A stretch of 64,000 bases of DNA from an uncultured Bacteroidota bacterium (GCA_937871435.1 CALMQM010000026.1:34027-98026); one strand, 5' to 3'. Counted from the stretch's first letter, positions 39,401 to 46,682 are shown. Notes: generated by a model not told the origin, from the sequence alone. Made by a program: numbers and translations.

Positions 39401-39827
39401 AAATGGCAGACGCATATCCTTAGCCGGATTGGGAGCATCGACAAATGCAAAGAGCAACTCTGAACCTGTTTCTGTAAATTCAGCCGGAAGTAAAACTGCT
39501 GAAGCATCACCTGCAGTAGAACCGAAATCATCAGGCTCTGCTGTAACCGAAGGAATTGTTTTCAGAGTCCAGCTTGGAGCATTCAAAAACAATGTACCAT
39601 ACCAAATGGTCGAAGCCTTTTTGAAGATTACTGATAAAGGAATCAGCCAGGAAACAGACAAGCGAGGACTGCATATTTTTTACACCGGTTCTTTCACGGA
39701 TTACACAAAAGCGATGCAGCTCAAAGAGGAAATTGTGAACCTTGGAGTAAAAGATGCCTTCGTGGTTGCGCTAAGAAACGGGGAAAGAATCCCAATTTCT
39801 GAGGCTTTCAAGGCACTTCGGAATTGA
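33432..39827 (+). CDS. Giant envelope protein: TPR + PD40 propeller + long low-complexity linker + three SPOR-like repeats
   Basis: 2131 residues, by far the largest gene here. Signal peptide to about residue 22. TPR-like helices (about 27-150), PD40/WD40-like blades (about 195-330; LYYSSYGKNSLGGKDIYL and LYFSSRGHNSIGGYDLYK) and a carboxypeptidase-regulatory-like sandwich (about 350-430) resemble the front of PorE/OmpA-type T9SS proteins. From about 500 to 1740 the chain is rich in Asn, Ser, Lys, Glu and Gln with coiled-coil islands near 600-720 and 1555-1650. The end has three SPOR-like modules at about 1756, 1919 and 2039 (FKVQVGAF, YAVQVGVY, FRVQLGAF). SPOR domains bind denuded peptidoglycan. 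No OmpA domain is present. The function is probably envelope-structural. Confidence 0.85.
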   Translation: MITRTKVWIFLVSIFISATALAQTNAVSESDLKKKADKSYSDGEYDAAMPLYSQLLSLYPKDASYNYRYGVCVMQAGKEKVNAVSFLEFASTQPNTDADVWYYLGKGYMLAGNFQGAQKSLEKFKQTGSSAKVKKLETDLLISNCSNAEELMKSRRNVAVIDAKEVSRTNFYAAFDFSDANGKMLPTAEKFLTGTDKDLQIYPTMFLSKDGQILYYSSYGKNSLGGKDIYLRRKMTNGDWAEAENLGSTVNTAENEDYPVLDKDGRTLYFSSRGHNSIGGYDLYKTQFDLNTGKWSTPQNLGIPINTVDDDFLYLPTLKGEKATYATELDAPSGKIIIRTIDVGDVSNDLVSISGTYFSLDQVTRRDARVTVLRTSDHGIITSVRTDPRTGRYDLVLEPGMEYTLVVEGGSYLPHAENFTLPVMPGASLRQEVKLNKTKEKEEMTLVNFFTPLAASGNQALATSDVPTETISKSYDLSSKDSSDLIPVKIENDVVYVAAPTSKTAAPGDQTSISSTNQTQENVTSRQSNADNSTITQPEDTTENLADAGKNKKEKYDPYLEKPLTADELKQKEDEETRTKEIVLEEKGKIQEVDVNVSNDELAKMAFDDARSIETESIALKNEAASLRSQAVSKDSLSGVLKLESDQMKVKDPDKSQALLTQSEESHSEAEQLAHQASLLEEQSSQKATEAKLALEDAKQIVLAASEKKSLAASGSPKKGSVKSNTTGGNQTAETVKPASGGEVTPSQDSNASGLTNAKNAAADESQNSPSKSNDANLAVNQNSNQDSKNELNQNLPKTESTEVADGKVNTGNSNPAGENSQRAANSNLNAENKNVSKEQNTGNGVSDTPAQKRNEDRSVQSNSDQSVESSNPALATKEKTSDQSAKSNVQTSEQPTQNAEPASANKSEPVNQNELAANEKKSDAEKNIGASPLNDNKTGEEKNQVENSKTTSGDNSIKTAINTEQIASSTKKNNSEISGTAAQEKESASGINESEIKNSEAPAQSAQEIESARKSDRQNSGEQENLALNNSAEPLKTSSVPVRTNSTFSGTLTEAGVNMIPNLKQEALTAYKGYEDNIVQSKKLAAQSEKLQIRVAGMKISPMRDSLIVVSNDLSHESIKNWQEAQKQLKEAKQIDPDVDQKVQEYKSSPAYTLNTNSNLASNTNPVSTQASKNSHSASSGTEKANTISGSDVNTVNKESAVQDNSVVQNADSRSSVPAAQQNSGISSSPLSQESKDQAQNDGTVSGNVPQQTIDRNNTNKSGGNLTEKTSPAPKNSDVTKGAEIKSQPTENTSTASDNITSVKNENLNSENEGNSSVQSSQANGQNPATNTNDNPSNSSTTENLASTKSKTGDESATQPLAENSASIKTKDENVTPANPPAIKSEETNRQNPVVTNETNKSEIQPANENNKTELNPSNNGLSQAKTEKNDGSNKVESGNSGSGKANPVPSNSGNADQSKPGLANNSTPVKVDVSTSQQGSSATSPAGEKTSTPANVNPDVNSNPAKIQSSGNENLTANSKKENSSGNINDNPEIKSQPLPEQLDTTKEEYPRYIKIQKDINAAQVETINIFASAINLNKIAVEQKQKQLDLLDEADRTPDPDKKNKLLKEAEKLRKSSLKNEADSKIKFTEAQQKTSEVKVLTWQMESVKSKLVLPSAQPDQSASKQDSQTSPVAVNTNPSVQSIPTTEAPAQSQPTTSVASKEAESNPFVAASQPAVLLSAEEKETMAASVFSKSPEPVYSDTKPIPINPALPEGLVFKVQVGAFHKPIPNETFKNLQPVSGENTRPGWIRYCVGMFKTFEPANVVKKDLRKNGFKDAFVVAYFNGNRISLGEAYAILNKPGTDLRGVYAQENSREMAMLNDMNIHDDHSGTPVRDEDARQFYGADFNKYARLTEGTGASEDNVNNAGTVADASIPGGIVYAVQVGVYRTSTPPSLLTSLQPLYTEPINKGLFRYTNGRYSFYSEADSAKRIAVNTGVKDAFIIVFKNGRRISLAGLGASTNAKSNSEPVSVNSAGSKTAEASPAVEPKSSGSAVTEGIVFRVQLGAFKNNVPYQMVEAFLKITDKGISQETDKRGLHIFYTGSFTDYTKAMQLKEEIVNLGVKDAFVVALRNGERIPISEAFKALRN

Positions 39828-39853
39828 TTATTTCTAAACTTTTCTTATTTTTA
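39824..39853 (+). promoter_or_regulatory. Candidate clpS promoter overlapping the stop codon of the giant gene
   Basis: TTG (39824-39826), 19 bp spacer, TATTTTTA (39846-39853; one mismatch to TAnnTTTG). The -33 element shares bases with the TGA of the upstream gene. The ATG of clpS is 25 bp downstream. Confidence 0.35.
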
Positions 39854-39878
39854 CAATCATAAATTGTAGAAATAAGCC

Positions 39879-40169
39879 ATGAACCTTTCCGGAACATCAC
39901 ACGATCTGGAATTTAAAGAAGTTGTCGACGAGAAAGTCGTCGAAGCTCGCCAGCGGGATCTTGTCCTGTTTAATGATGACGTCAACACCTTTGACTTCGT
40001 GATTGAAGCATTGATCGAAGTATGCAATCATGATTCCCTGCAGGCGGAACAATGTACCTATATTGTTCACTACAATGGTAAATGCGTCGTCAAATCCGGA
40101 TCTTATTCCGATTTGAATCCAATGCGGGAAGCATTGTGTGACCGCGGACTTTCCGCTGTAATCAAATGA
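39879..40169 (+). CDS. clpS: ATP-dependent Clp protease adaptor ClpS
   Basis: 96 residues. VLFNDDVNTFDFVIEAL holds the conserved N-D-D and hydrophobic residues that form the N-degron pocket; the AEQCTYIVHYNGKCVVKSG segment follows. ClpS delivers N-end-rule substrates to ClpAP (in Bacteroidota often ClpA/ClpC). No clp gene is adjacent. An M48 protease gene lies 83 bp downstream on the same strand. Confidence 0.93.
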   Translation: MNLSGTSHDLEFKEVVDEKVVEARQRDLVLFNDDVNTFDFVIEALIEVCNHDSLQAEQCTYIVHYNGKCVVKSGSYSDLNPMREALCDRGLSAVIK

Positions 40170-40252
40170 CCAGATTCTTTCCTGTATTTTAATAATCATC
40201 GGGATTCACCGGTGGTACAGCTTTTGTTTTCTTATTTCCAAAATCTATCTCC

Positions 40253-41053
40253 ATGAAAAAGAACCTGCTTGCTGTCTCTATGTTCGTCTTGTTATTTATT
40301 TCCTGTTCCAAAGTTCCAATTACCAAGAGGAAACAATTAAATCTTCTTCCAGAGAGTGAAATGATGTCCATGGCACTTACCAGCTACAAAGAATTTCTTG
40401 GACAGCATCCTCCTGTGCTGAGCGGAAACGATGCGAGTATGGTAAAGAATATTGGTGCAAAAATTTCCGCTTCCGTGACGAAATACATGAATCAGAACGG
40501 GTATGCAAAACGAATTCAGGGATACAATTGGGAATTTAATCTTGTCAACTCTCAGGAAGTAAATGCTTGGTGTATGCCCGGTGGAAAAGTAGTTGTATAC
40601 AGCGGGCTGTTACCGGTTACTCAGGATGAATCCAGTTTAGCCATTGTGATGGGACATGAAATCGCGCATGCGGTAGCACGGCATGGAAACGAACGCATGA
40701 GTCAGATGTTGGCTGCACAGGCCGGAGGAATGGCGGCGGACGTTTTGCTTGCACAAAAGAGCGCGCAGACAAAAACTATTTTCATGACAGCATATGGTGT
40801 TGGAACGACGCTGGGAACATTGGCTTATTCAAGAACTCATGAAACGGAGGCGGATAAGTTGGGATTGATCTTCGCGGCAATGGCAGGTTATGATCCACAA
40901 AAGGCGATTGCATTTTGGGAACGCATGGCCGCGCAAGGCGGAGCAAAGCCACCGGAATTACTCAGTACACATCCAAGTGATCAGACGCGGATCAAAAACC
41001 TTAGAGAATTCATGCCCACCGCATTAAAGTATTATCATCCCGGAACGAAGTGA
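40253..41053 (+). CDS. M48 family zinc metalloprotease, lipoprotein
   Basis: 266 residues. A signal peptide with lipobox (LFIS before C18) predicts lipid anchoring in the envelope. The zinc motif HEIAH (135-139) in VMGHEIAHAVARHG and the downstream HETEAD (third ligand Glu near 199) are intact. The family includes BepA and LoiP, which degrade misfolded outer-membrane proteins; that role is plausible here. No PDZ or TPR domain is attached. Followed by tRNA-Arg on the same strand. Confidence 0.92.
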   Translation: MKKNLLAVSMFVLLFISCSKVPITKRKQLNLLPESEMMSMALTSYKEFLGQHPPVLSGNDASMVKNIGAKISASVTKYMNQNGYAKRIQGYNWEFNLVNSQEVNAWCMPGGKVVVYSGLLPVTQDESSLAIVMGHEIAHAVARHGNERMSQMLAAQAGGMAADVLLAQKSAQTKTIFMTAYGVGTTLGTLAYSRTHETEADKLGLIFAAMAGYDPQKAIAFWERMAAQGGAKPPELLSTHPSDQTRIKNLREFMPTALKYYHPGTK

Positions 41054-41058
41054 AAGAA

Positions 41059-41088
41059 TTTGCGGAATTGATTTTTAATCTATCTTTG
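41059..41088 (+). promoter_or_regulatory. Promoter of tRNA-Arg (TTTG-N18-TATCTTTG)
   Basis: TTTG at 41059-41062, 18 bp spacer, exact TATCTTTG at 41081-41088. It sits 20 bp upstream of the mature tRNA 5' end, the best-placed promoter in the window. Confidence 0.7.
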
Positions 41089-41108
41089 CGCCCTCAAATT
41101 CAGCAAAA

Positions 41109-41182
41109 GGACCCATAGCTTAACTGGATAGAGCATCTGACTACGGATCAGAAGGTTGGGGGTTCGACTCCCTCTGGGTCCA
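41109..41182 (+). tRNA. tRNA-Arg (anticodon ACG)
   Basis: 74 nt, no encoded CCA. Acceptor GGACCCA/TGGGTCC with discriminator A. Anticodon stem TCTGA/TCAGA encloses loop CTACGGA, giving ACG; A34 is normally deaminated to inosine by TadA. T-arm GGGGGTTCGACTCCCTC. Own promoter and terminator. Confidence 0.96.
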
Positions 41183-41191
41183 CACAGAATT

Positions 41192-41220
41192 AACCGGATC
41201 ATCTTTGGTCCGGTTTTTTT
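41192..41220 (+). terminator. Intrinsic terminator after tRNA-Arg
   Basis: Stem AACCGGA (41192-41198) and TCCGGTT (41209-41215), 10-base loop, followed by a T-run. Ten bases after the tRNA 3' end. Confidence 0.85.
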
Positions 41221-41297
41221 GTGCAGTTTTTTCAAAATTCCGTTGAAAAGTCATGTGGAAACAGCCAGAAAATCGGCTTAAAAACAAGGAAAGCGAT

Positions 41298-41305
41298 TAT
41301 CTTTG
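41298..41305 (+). promoter_or_regulatory. Candidate promoter -7 element (TATCTTTG) for glmM
   Basis: Exact TAnnTTTG, 33 bp upstream of the TTG start at 41339. It lies after the tRNA terminator, so glmM has its own promoter. No clear -33 element. Confidence 0.5.
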
Positions 41306-41338
41306 TGTCCGGATTTTCAACTATAAAATTTATCGAGT

Positions 41339-42748
41339 TTGGCACTAATCAAATCAATTTCAGGAATAAGAGGAACGATAGGCGGGAAACCGGGAGAAGG
41401 TTTGACACCGGTTGACATCGTCAAATACACTGCAGCCTACGGAACGTGGCTCATGAACAATTTGCAGAAAAGTTCGCGCAAACCACTCGTAGCCATTGGC
41501 AGAGATGCACGTATATCCGGAGAGATGGTACAGAACCTTGTTGCCGGAACTTTAAAAGGTCTTGGCATTGATGTAATCTATCTCGGCCTGTCAACCACTC
41601 CGACAGTTGAAATGGCTGTTAAAGAATTGAAAGCAGACGGAGGGATCATCCTTACTGCAAGTCATAATCCTAAACAATGGAATGCATTAAAACTGCTGAA
41701 CAATCTGGGTGAGTTTATCTCCGCTTCAGATGGAGCAGAAGTATTGCGAATTGCAAACGAAGACGCATTTACATTCGCGGAAGTGAATAAGCTTGGTAAA
41801 TACACAACTGAGCCTCATTATCACCTCAAACATATCGACAAAATTCTAGCTCTTCCATTGGTTGACGTAAAAGCAATCAAATCCAGGAAATTCAGAGTGG
41901 TGATTGATTGTGTCAATTCTTCAGGTGGTATTGTGTTGCCGGCTCTTTTGAAAGCGCTGGGTGTAGAAGAAATTATTGAATTGTATTGTGATCCGAATGG
42001 ACAGTTTCCTCACAATCCTGAACCATTACCGGAACACCTTGGCGATATTTCCAAAGAAGTCAAAAAGCGAAATGCTCATCTTGGTATCGTTGTCGATCCG
42101 GATGTTGACAGACTTGCGTTGGTGTGTGAAGACGGAGAAATGTTCGGAGAAGAATATACTCTTGTCGCTGTAGCTGATTACGTCCTGAAGAATAAAAAGG
42201 GAAACACAGTCTCAAACTTATCCAGTACACGAGCTTTGCGTGATATCACAGAGAAAGCAGGAGGAAAATATTTTGCCGCGGCTGTTGGGGAAGTAAATGT
42301 AGTAGAAGCCATGAAAGAACATCATGCCGTGATCGGTGGCGAAGGTAATGGCGGTATTATTTATCCTGAATTGCATTATGGACGTGATGCACTTGTCGGA
42401 ATTGCCTTGTTCTTAACACATCTTGCACAAAGCGGGAAGTCAACTTCCATGCTTCGCTCCACGTATCCGAATTATTATATTTCCAAGAACAAAATTGAAC
42501 TGACTCCGGAAATTAATGTGGATAAAATCCTCGATGGAATTCAAACGAAGTACAAGAAACAGCCGATTAATACGATTGACGGAGTAAAAATTGAATTCGA
42601 TCGTGAATGGGTTCATTTGCGTAAAAGCAATACAGAACCTATTATTCGGATCTATGCTGAAAGTCAAAGCCAGACGACTGCTGAAAACCTGGCTGAAAAG
42701 ATAATCTATGATATCAAGGATATGATCAGCGAAAAATCAATGCGTTGA
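41339..42748 (+). CDS. glmM: Phosphoglucosamine mutase (GlmM-type alpha-D-phosphohexomutase)
   Basis: 469 residues from TTG 41339; homologues start with the same IKSISGIRGTIGG. The phosphoserine loop is TASHNPKQWNALK (S108), metal binding is DPDVDR, the sugar-binding loop is GEGNGG, and the phosphate-binding loop near the C-terminus is RKSNTEPIIRIY. The enzyme interconverts glucosamine-6-P and glucosamine-1-P for peptidoglycan and LPS precursors; a phosphomannomutase role cannot be excluded from sequence. A cysteine desulfurase gene follows 48 bp downstream. Confidence 0.92.
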   Translation: MALIKSISGIRGTIGGKPGEGLTPVDIVKYTAAYGTWLMNNLQKSSRKPLVAIGRDARISGEMVQNLVAGTLKGLGIDVIYLGLSTTPTVEMAVKELKADGGIILTASHNPKQWNALKLLNNLGEFISASDGAEVLRIANEDAFTFAEVNKLGKYTTEPHYHLKHIDKILALPLVDVKAIKSRKFRVVIDCVNSSGGIVLPALLKALGVEEIIELYCDPNGQFPHNPEPLPEHLGDISKEVKKRNAHLGIVVDPDVDRLALVCEDGEMFGEEYTLVAVADYVLKNKKGNTVSNLSSTRALRDITEKAGGKYFAAAVGEVNVVEAMKEHHAVIGGEGNGGIIYPELHYGRDALVGIALFLTHLAQSGKSTSMLRSTYPNYYISKNKIELTPEINVDKILDGIQTKYKKQPINTIDGVKIEFDREWVHLRKSNTEPIIRIYAESQSQTTAENLAEKIIYDIKDMISEKSMR

Positions 42749-42796
42749 TTTCATTTGATACATTCTGAATATAAAACAGTTTAGCGAACGTAAGAC

Positions 42797-43936
42797 ATGA
42801 GAGTATATCTCGACAATGCTGCAACAACTCCTCTTGATCCTGAAGTGCTGGAGGCAATGTTACCGGTTCTAAAGAATGGATTTGGCAATCCTTCTTCCAT
42901 TCACGCATTCGGAAGAGAAGTAAAAACAGCAATTGAAACTTCCCGTAAAACTGTCGCGAAAATTCTTCACGCTTCACCGTCTGAAATTTTCTTTACTTCC
43001 GGTGGAACTGAAGCAGACAATACCGCGATTTTTTGTGCAGTTCGTGATCTGGGAGTGAAGTCAATTATTACTTCCAGACTGGAACATCATGCAGTTCTCC
43101 ATACGGTAGAAGAACTGCAAAAGGAAGGCAGGATTAAACTGAGTTATGTTGATCTGGATGAGAAAGGCAAAGTGAAACTTGATCATCTTGAGTCACTTTT
43201 GAAAGCGAATGAAGGAAGTCTTGTTTCTCTCATGCATGCCAATAATGAATTAGGGAATGTGCTTCCGTTAAAAGAAGTTGGCGAACTTTGTAAGAAATAC
43301 AATTCTTTTTTTCATAGTGATACAGTTCAGACTATGGGACATTTCCCGATAGATTTAAAAGATCTGTATATTCATTTTATCACATGTGCAGCGCATAAAT
43401 TTCATGGACCGAAAGGCATTGGATTTATTTACATCAGCAACAAGGTTAAAATTTCGCCTTTCATTTTTGGCGGTGCGCAGGAAAGAAATATGCGCGGGGG
43501 AACTGAAAATGTGTATGGAATTGTTGGCCTTGCAAAAGCATTGGAACTCGCCACAAGCCACATGGAAGAGCACAAGCAGAATATTCTTGGCCTGAAGAAA
43601 TACATGAAAGAGAAACTGGTGGAGAATATTCCCGGTATTCAGTTCAACGGAGATTCCGCAAGCGATGACAGTTTGTATACTGTATTGAATGTCGCTTTTC
43701 CGCCTTCTGAAGGTTCTGAAATGTTACTTTTTAATCTTGATATTGCAGGGATTGCCTGTTCCGGTGGCAGTGCCTGTTCATCAGGCAGTAACGCAGGTTC
43801 TCATGTATTGAAAGCAGTATATGGAGAAGTGGACAGACCTTCTGTTCGTTTTTCATTCAGCAAATACAACAAAAAGGAAGAGATAGATTTTGTACTCGAA
43901 AAACTCAAAGAGATGTACAGTGTCAAAGTTTCCTGA
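42797..43936 (+). CDS. Cysteine desulfurase (NifS/IscS family)
   Basis: 379 residues. MRVYLDNAATTPLDPEVLEA is the family opening. The PLP lysine is K201 in CAAHKFHGPKG. The catalytic loop is SGGSACSSGS (C327), preceded by C321. The loop includes extra residues between Cys and the conserved Arg, typical of group I (IscS-like) enzymes. It mobilises sulfur from cysteine for Fe-S clusters and tRNA thiolation. No iscU is adjacent. Perfect terminator 12 bp after the stop. Confidence 0.94.
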   Translation: MRVYLDNAATTPLDPEVLEAMLPVLKNGFGNPSSIHAFGREVKTAIETSRKTVAKILHASPSEIFFTSGGTEADNTAIFCAVRDLGVKSIITSRLEHHAVLHTVEELQKEGRIKLSYVDLDEKGKVKLDHLESLLKANEGSLVSLMHANNELGNVLPLKEVGELCKKYNSFFHSDTVQTMGHFPIDLKDLYIHFITCAAHKFHGPKGIGFIYISNKVKISPFIFGGAQERNMRGGTENVYGIVGLAKALELATSHMEEHKQNILGLKKYMKEKLVENIPGIQFNGDSASDDSLYTVLNVAFPPSEGSEMLLFNLDIAGIACSGGSACSSGSNAGSHVLKAVYGEVDRPSVRFSFSKYNKKEEIDFVLEKLKEMYSVKVS

Positions 43937-43948
43937 AGGAATTATAAC

Positions 43949-43984
43949 AAAGGGTTGACAAAATTGTCAACCCTTTGTGTTTTA
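43949..43984. terminator. Bidirectional intrinsic terminator after the cysteine desulfurase
   Basis: A perfect 13 bp stem AAAGGGTTGACAA / TTGTCAACCCTTT with a 2-base loop (43949-43976), followed by T-rich sequence. It separates the convergent Spy-like gene. Confidence 0.85.
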
Positions 43985-44001
43985 TATTGGTGAATGCTGA
44001 A

Positions 44002-44487
44002 TTAATTTTGTCCACCGCGAAGTTGTCTTCTGTCTTGTCTCCGTTCTTCTCTTTTATCCTGTATCATGTCAATTAATTTGCGTTTGAAGTCTTCTTCCGC
44101 TTTGTACAATTTTGCTACTTTTTTTATGGGAAGAACTTTCTTGAACTGAGGATTGTATTTTTTCTGTACGTCCAGCTCGTTTTGTCGAAACATGAGTTCA
44201 TTGTCAATTGTTTTTTCAACATCCGCATCACTCATTTCATCAAAGTTAAGTTTCGCGTTCATCAGGTTTTCTCGTCTGGATTTTCTCATTTGTTCCAGCT
44301 CATCCTGATATTTATTATACACCGGCCAAAATGCCTTTGCTTCTTCTGTAGTGAGATTCAAACGTTGGGTGAGGAACCCGACTTTGAGGGATTCAAGACG
44401 TTCTCTTGCCGGAGGCGGATTATCCTGAGCAAATGTTGTCAGGTTGAGTACGAAGAATGAAGCCAGCAATACAAGTAGATTTTTCAT
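44002..44487 (-). CDS. Spy/CpxP-like periplasmic protein
   Basis: 161 residues. Signal peptide (LLVLLASFFVLNLTTFAQ). The mature protein is nearly all helix and strongly charged: LTTEEAKAFWPVYNKYQDEL and the Arg-rich tail REERRQDRRQLRGG. This is the pattern of Spy/LTXXQ-type envelope chaperones or sensors, though no exact LTxxQ is seen. It is the third gene of a sigma factor / membrane protein / Spy-like unit, its ATG touching the stop of the membrane protein gene by one base. Confidence 0.7.
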   Translation of the reverse strand: MKNLLVLLASFFVLNLTTFAQDNPPPARERLESLKVGFLTQRLNLTTEEAKAFWPVYNKYQDELEQMRKSRRENLMNAKLNFDEMSDADVEKTIDNELMFRQNELDVQKKYNPQFKKVLPIKKVAKLYKAEEDFKRKLIDMIQDKREERRQDRRQLRGGQN

Positions 44488-45053
44488 TATAGTCGTGATT
44501 CTAATTGTGTAATATCAATGTCGTTGTCGATCAGATACTGTTCGATATTCTGGTTTTGATCGTTTACGGATGCATCCTGATTTTGTTCAGCAAGAAGGTC
44601 AATCAACATGTTTTCATCCAATTCATCCAGAGAAACAGAGTGAGTAAGTTCTTCCACCGTAAGTCCGGAATCCGGCGCTTGTATGATAATTTCCCGCGAA
44701 AAGAACCGGATGCTGATAAACAGAACAAGGGCAAGTGAAGCGAAAGCAAGACTTACGGATGGACGTTTGAATTGTGCAATGAGTGTGCGTAAGCTGAAGG
44801 ATGCATGTTGTGATTGTTCTACAGCCTGACTTACAGCAAACGGCAGTTTTTCAAAATAATCCTGAGGAACTGTGAATGGATTGACAACTGCACTTTTTTC
44901 AAAATCCGGAATTTGCTGAATTTGATGTTGGATGATATCCGGTAAATTTTCAAAATAGCCATCCGGAGTCCGAAAAGATTCCTGTTCACGCAGCGATTCA
45001 AGCAGTGTTGACAGCTGAATATTGTCGTCTGAATTTTGTTGCCTGATTTTCAT
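44487..45053 (-). CDS. Single-pass membrane protein, putative anti-sigma factor
   Basis: 188 residues from ATG 45053 (a TTG four codons earlier is possible). The N-terminal ~95 residues are cytoplasmic-like with two repeats of a P-x-x-YFE-x-LP motif (PDGYFENLP and PQDYFEKLP). One transmembrane helix follows (LAFASLALVLFISIRFF, about 104-120), and the acidic tail (DELDENMLIDLLAEQNQD) would be periplasmic. It lies 44 bp after an ECF sigma factor gene, as anti-sigma factors do. No zinc-binding anti-sigma motif is present, so the role is inferred from context. Confidence 0.65.
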   Translation of the reverse strand: MKIRQQNSDDNIQLSTLLESLREQESFRTPDGYFENLPDIIQHQIQQIPDFEKSAVVNPFTVPQDYFEKLPFAVSQAVEQSQHASFSLRTLIAQFKRPSVSLAFASLALVLFISIRFFSREIIIQAPDSGLTVEELTHSVSLDELDENMLIDLLAEQNQDASVNDQNQNIEQYLIDNDIDITQLESRL

Positions 45054-45097
45054 TTTGATGAACAAGTCGTTATTGGATTCTTTATTGCCTGAAGGGT

Positions 45098-45646
45098 TTA
45101 ATTTCCCAGCAGGTATTTCTCTATTTTTTTCACTGCATGATGATAAGATGCCTTTAATCCGCCTACTGAAACCCCTAAAACAGCGGAAATTTCTTCGTAT
45201 TTCATCCCGTCATAGTATTTCATATTAAAAACGATTCGTTGCTGGGTTGGAAGCTTCAAAACGGCCTGTTGTAATTTACGTTGTATCTGATCACCTGTGA
45301 AATTACTGTCACTGTTCAATGAATGTGAAAGCTCTTGTTCTACATCCGAAAATGGTAATGCAAAACGTTTCTTTTTTTGGTTCAAAAAGGTGAGGGATTC
45401 ATTGGTCGCGATCCGGTACAACCAGGTATATAACTGAGAATCTTCTCTGAATCCAAGAAGAGATTTCCACACTTTTATAAAAACATTCTGAATGACGTCA
45501 TTGGCATCATCATGATTTATCACAATGCGCCGGATATGCCAGTATAACCTTTGCTGGTATTTTCTAACCAGCAGGTTAAATGCATAATGTCGTGTGTTTT
45601 CGTCGCGAAATTGCTGGAGCAATTCGATGTCTGTGAATTCAGTCAT
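45098..45646 (-). CDS. ECF-type RNA polymerase sigma factor
   Basis: 182 residues from ATG 45646 (an in-frame ATG at 45667 adds seven residues). Region 2 contains YQQRLYWHIRRIVINHDDAND and VFIKVWKSL; region 4 contains LPTQQRIVFNMKYYDGMKYE followed by the HTH EISAVLGVSVGGLKASYHHA. It is the Bacteroidota ECF type usually paired with a membrane anti-sigma factor; the next gene fits. The stimulus is not visible in sequence; the Spy-like third gene points to envelope stress. Confidence 0.92.
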   Translation of the reverse strand: MTEFTDIELLQQFRDENTRHYAFNLLVRKYQQRLYWHIRRIVINHDDANDVIQNVFIKVWKSLLGFREDSQLYTWLYRIATNESLTFLNQKKKRFALPFSDVEQELSHSLNSDSNFTGDQIQRKLQQAVLKLPTQQRIVFNMKYYDGMKYEEISAVLGVSVGGLKASYHHAVKKIEKYLLGN

Positions 45647-45682
45647 TCTAACTATTGTCCCCGGCAAATCCCAATAAAAGGA

Positions 45683-46657
45683 TCAGGAGTGGGAAAATTC
45701 TTGCTTTTTTCTTTTCAGAGCTGCTTCTGCAGCATGAACGATGTTCTCAGCTTCAAGTCCGTACTTTTTCATCAATTGCTCCGGTGTACCGCTTTCTCCG
45801 AAAGAATCATTTACAGCTACATATTCAAGCGGAGCAGGGAAGTTCCTTGATAAAACATTGGCGATTGCATCACCAAGCCCGCCATGTATCTGATGTTCCT
45901 CCGCGCTAACAGCACAACCGGTCTTACGAACTGACCTTAAGACTGCTGCCTCATCCAAGGGTTTAATCGTATGGATATTGATAATTTCCGCGTTGATGCC
46001 TTTGGATTCAAGTATTTCGCAGGCTTCAAGGGCTTTCCAAACCAAATGCCCGGTAGCAAAGATGGACACATCAACACCTTCATTCAACATCACGGCTTTC
46101 CCGATTTCAAAGACCTGTTTGGCATCTGTAAAAACAGGAACGACCGGACGACCAAATCGCAGGTAGACCGGACCATGGTGTTTAGCAATCGCGATTGTGG
46201 CAGCTTTGGTTTGGTTGTAATCACAAGGATTGATAACGACCATACCCGGTAACATCCGCATCATGCCTATATCTTCCAGAATCTGGTGAGTGGCGCCATC
46301 TTCTCCTAAAGTAATTCCGGCATGAGAGGCACAGATTTTTACGTTTTTATCTGAATAAGCAACAGACTGTCTTATCTGATCATATACACGACCAGTAGAG
46401 AAATTGGCAAATGTTCCGGTGAAAGGAATCTTACCACCAATTGTCATTCCGGCAGCAATTCCAATCATATTCGCTTCAGCGATACCTACCTGAAAGAACC
46501 GGTTGGGAAATTCTTTTTCGAATGCATCCATTTTCAAAGATCCTGTGAGATCAGCGCAAAGAGCAACTACATCAGGATTCGTTCGACCTAATTCGAGCAA
46601 GCCGGCGCCAAAACCTGAACGTGTATCTTTTTTTTCCGTGTAAGTATATTTTTTCAT
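45683..46657 (-). CDS. Transketolase, C-terminal (Pyr/C) subunit
   Basis: 324 residues. It covers the pyrimidine-binding and C-terminal domains: VVALCADLTGSLKM, the GIAEANMIGIAAGMTIGGK catalytic-glutamate segment, EDGATHQILEDIGMMRMLPG, and HTIKPLDEAAVLRSVRKTG. In Bacteroidota transketolase is often encoded as two polypeptides; the N-terminal subunit is at 48162-49007. The two together carry out thiamine-diphosphate-dependent two-carbon transfers in the pentose phosphate pathway. Here a VWA gene lies between them. Confidence 0.92.
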   Translation of the reverse strand: MKKYTYTEKKDTRSGFGAGLLELGRTNPDVVALCADLTGSLKMDAFEKEFPNRFFQVGIAEANMIGIAAGMTIGGKIPFTGTFANFSTGRVYDQIRQSVAYSDKNVKICASHAGITLGEDGATHQILEDIGMMRMLPGMVVINPCDYNQTKAATIAIAKHHGPVYLRFGRPVVPVFTDAKQVFEIGKAVMLNEGVDVSIFATGHLVWKALEACEILESKGINAEIINIHTIKPLDEAAVLRSVRKTGCAVSAEEHQIHGGLGDAIANVLSRNFPAPLEYVAVNDSFGESGTPEQLMKKYGLEAENIVHAAEAALKRKKQEFSHS

Positions 46658-46682
46658 GTGAAGGTTGATTTCTTGTTAGGTA

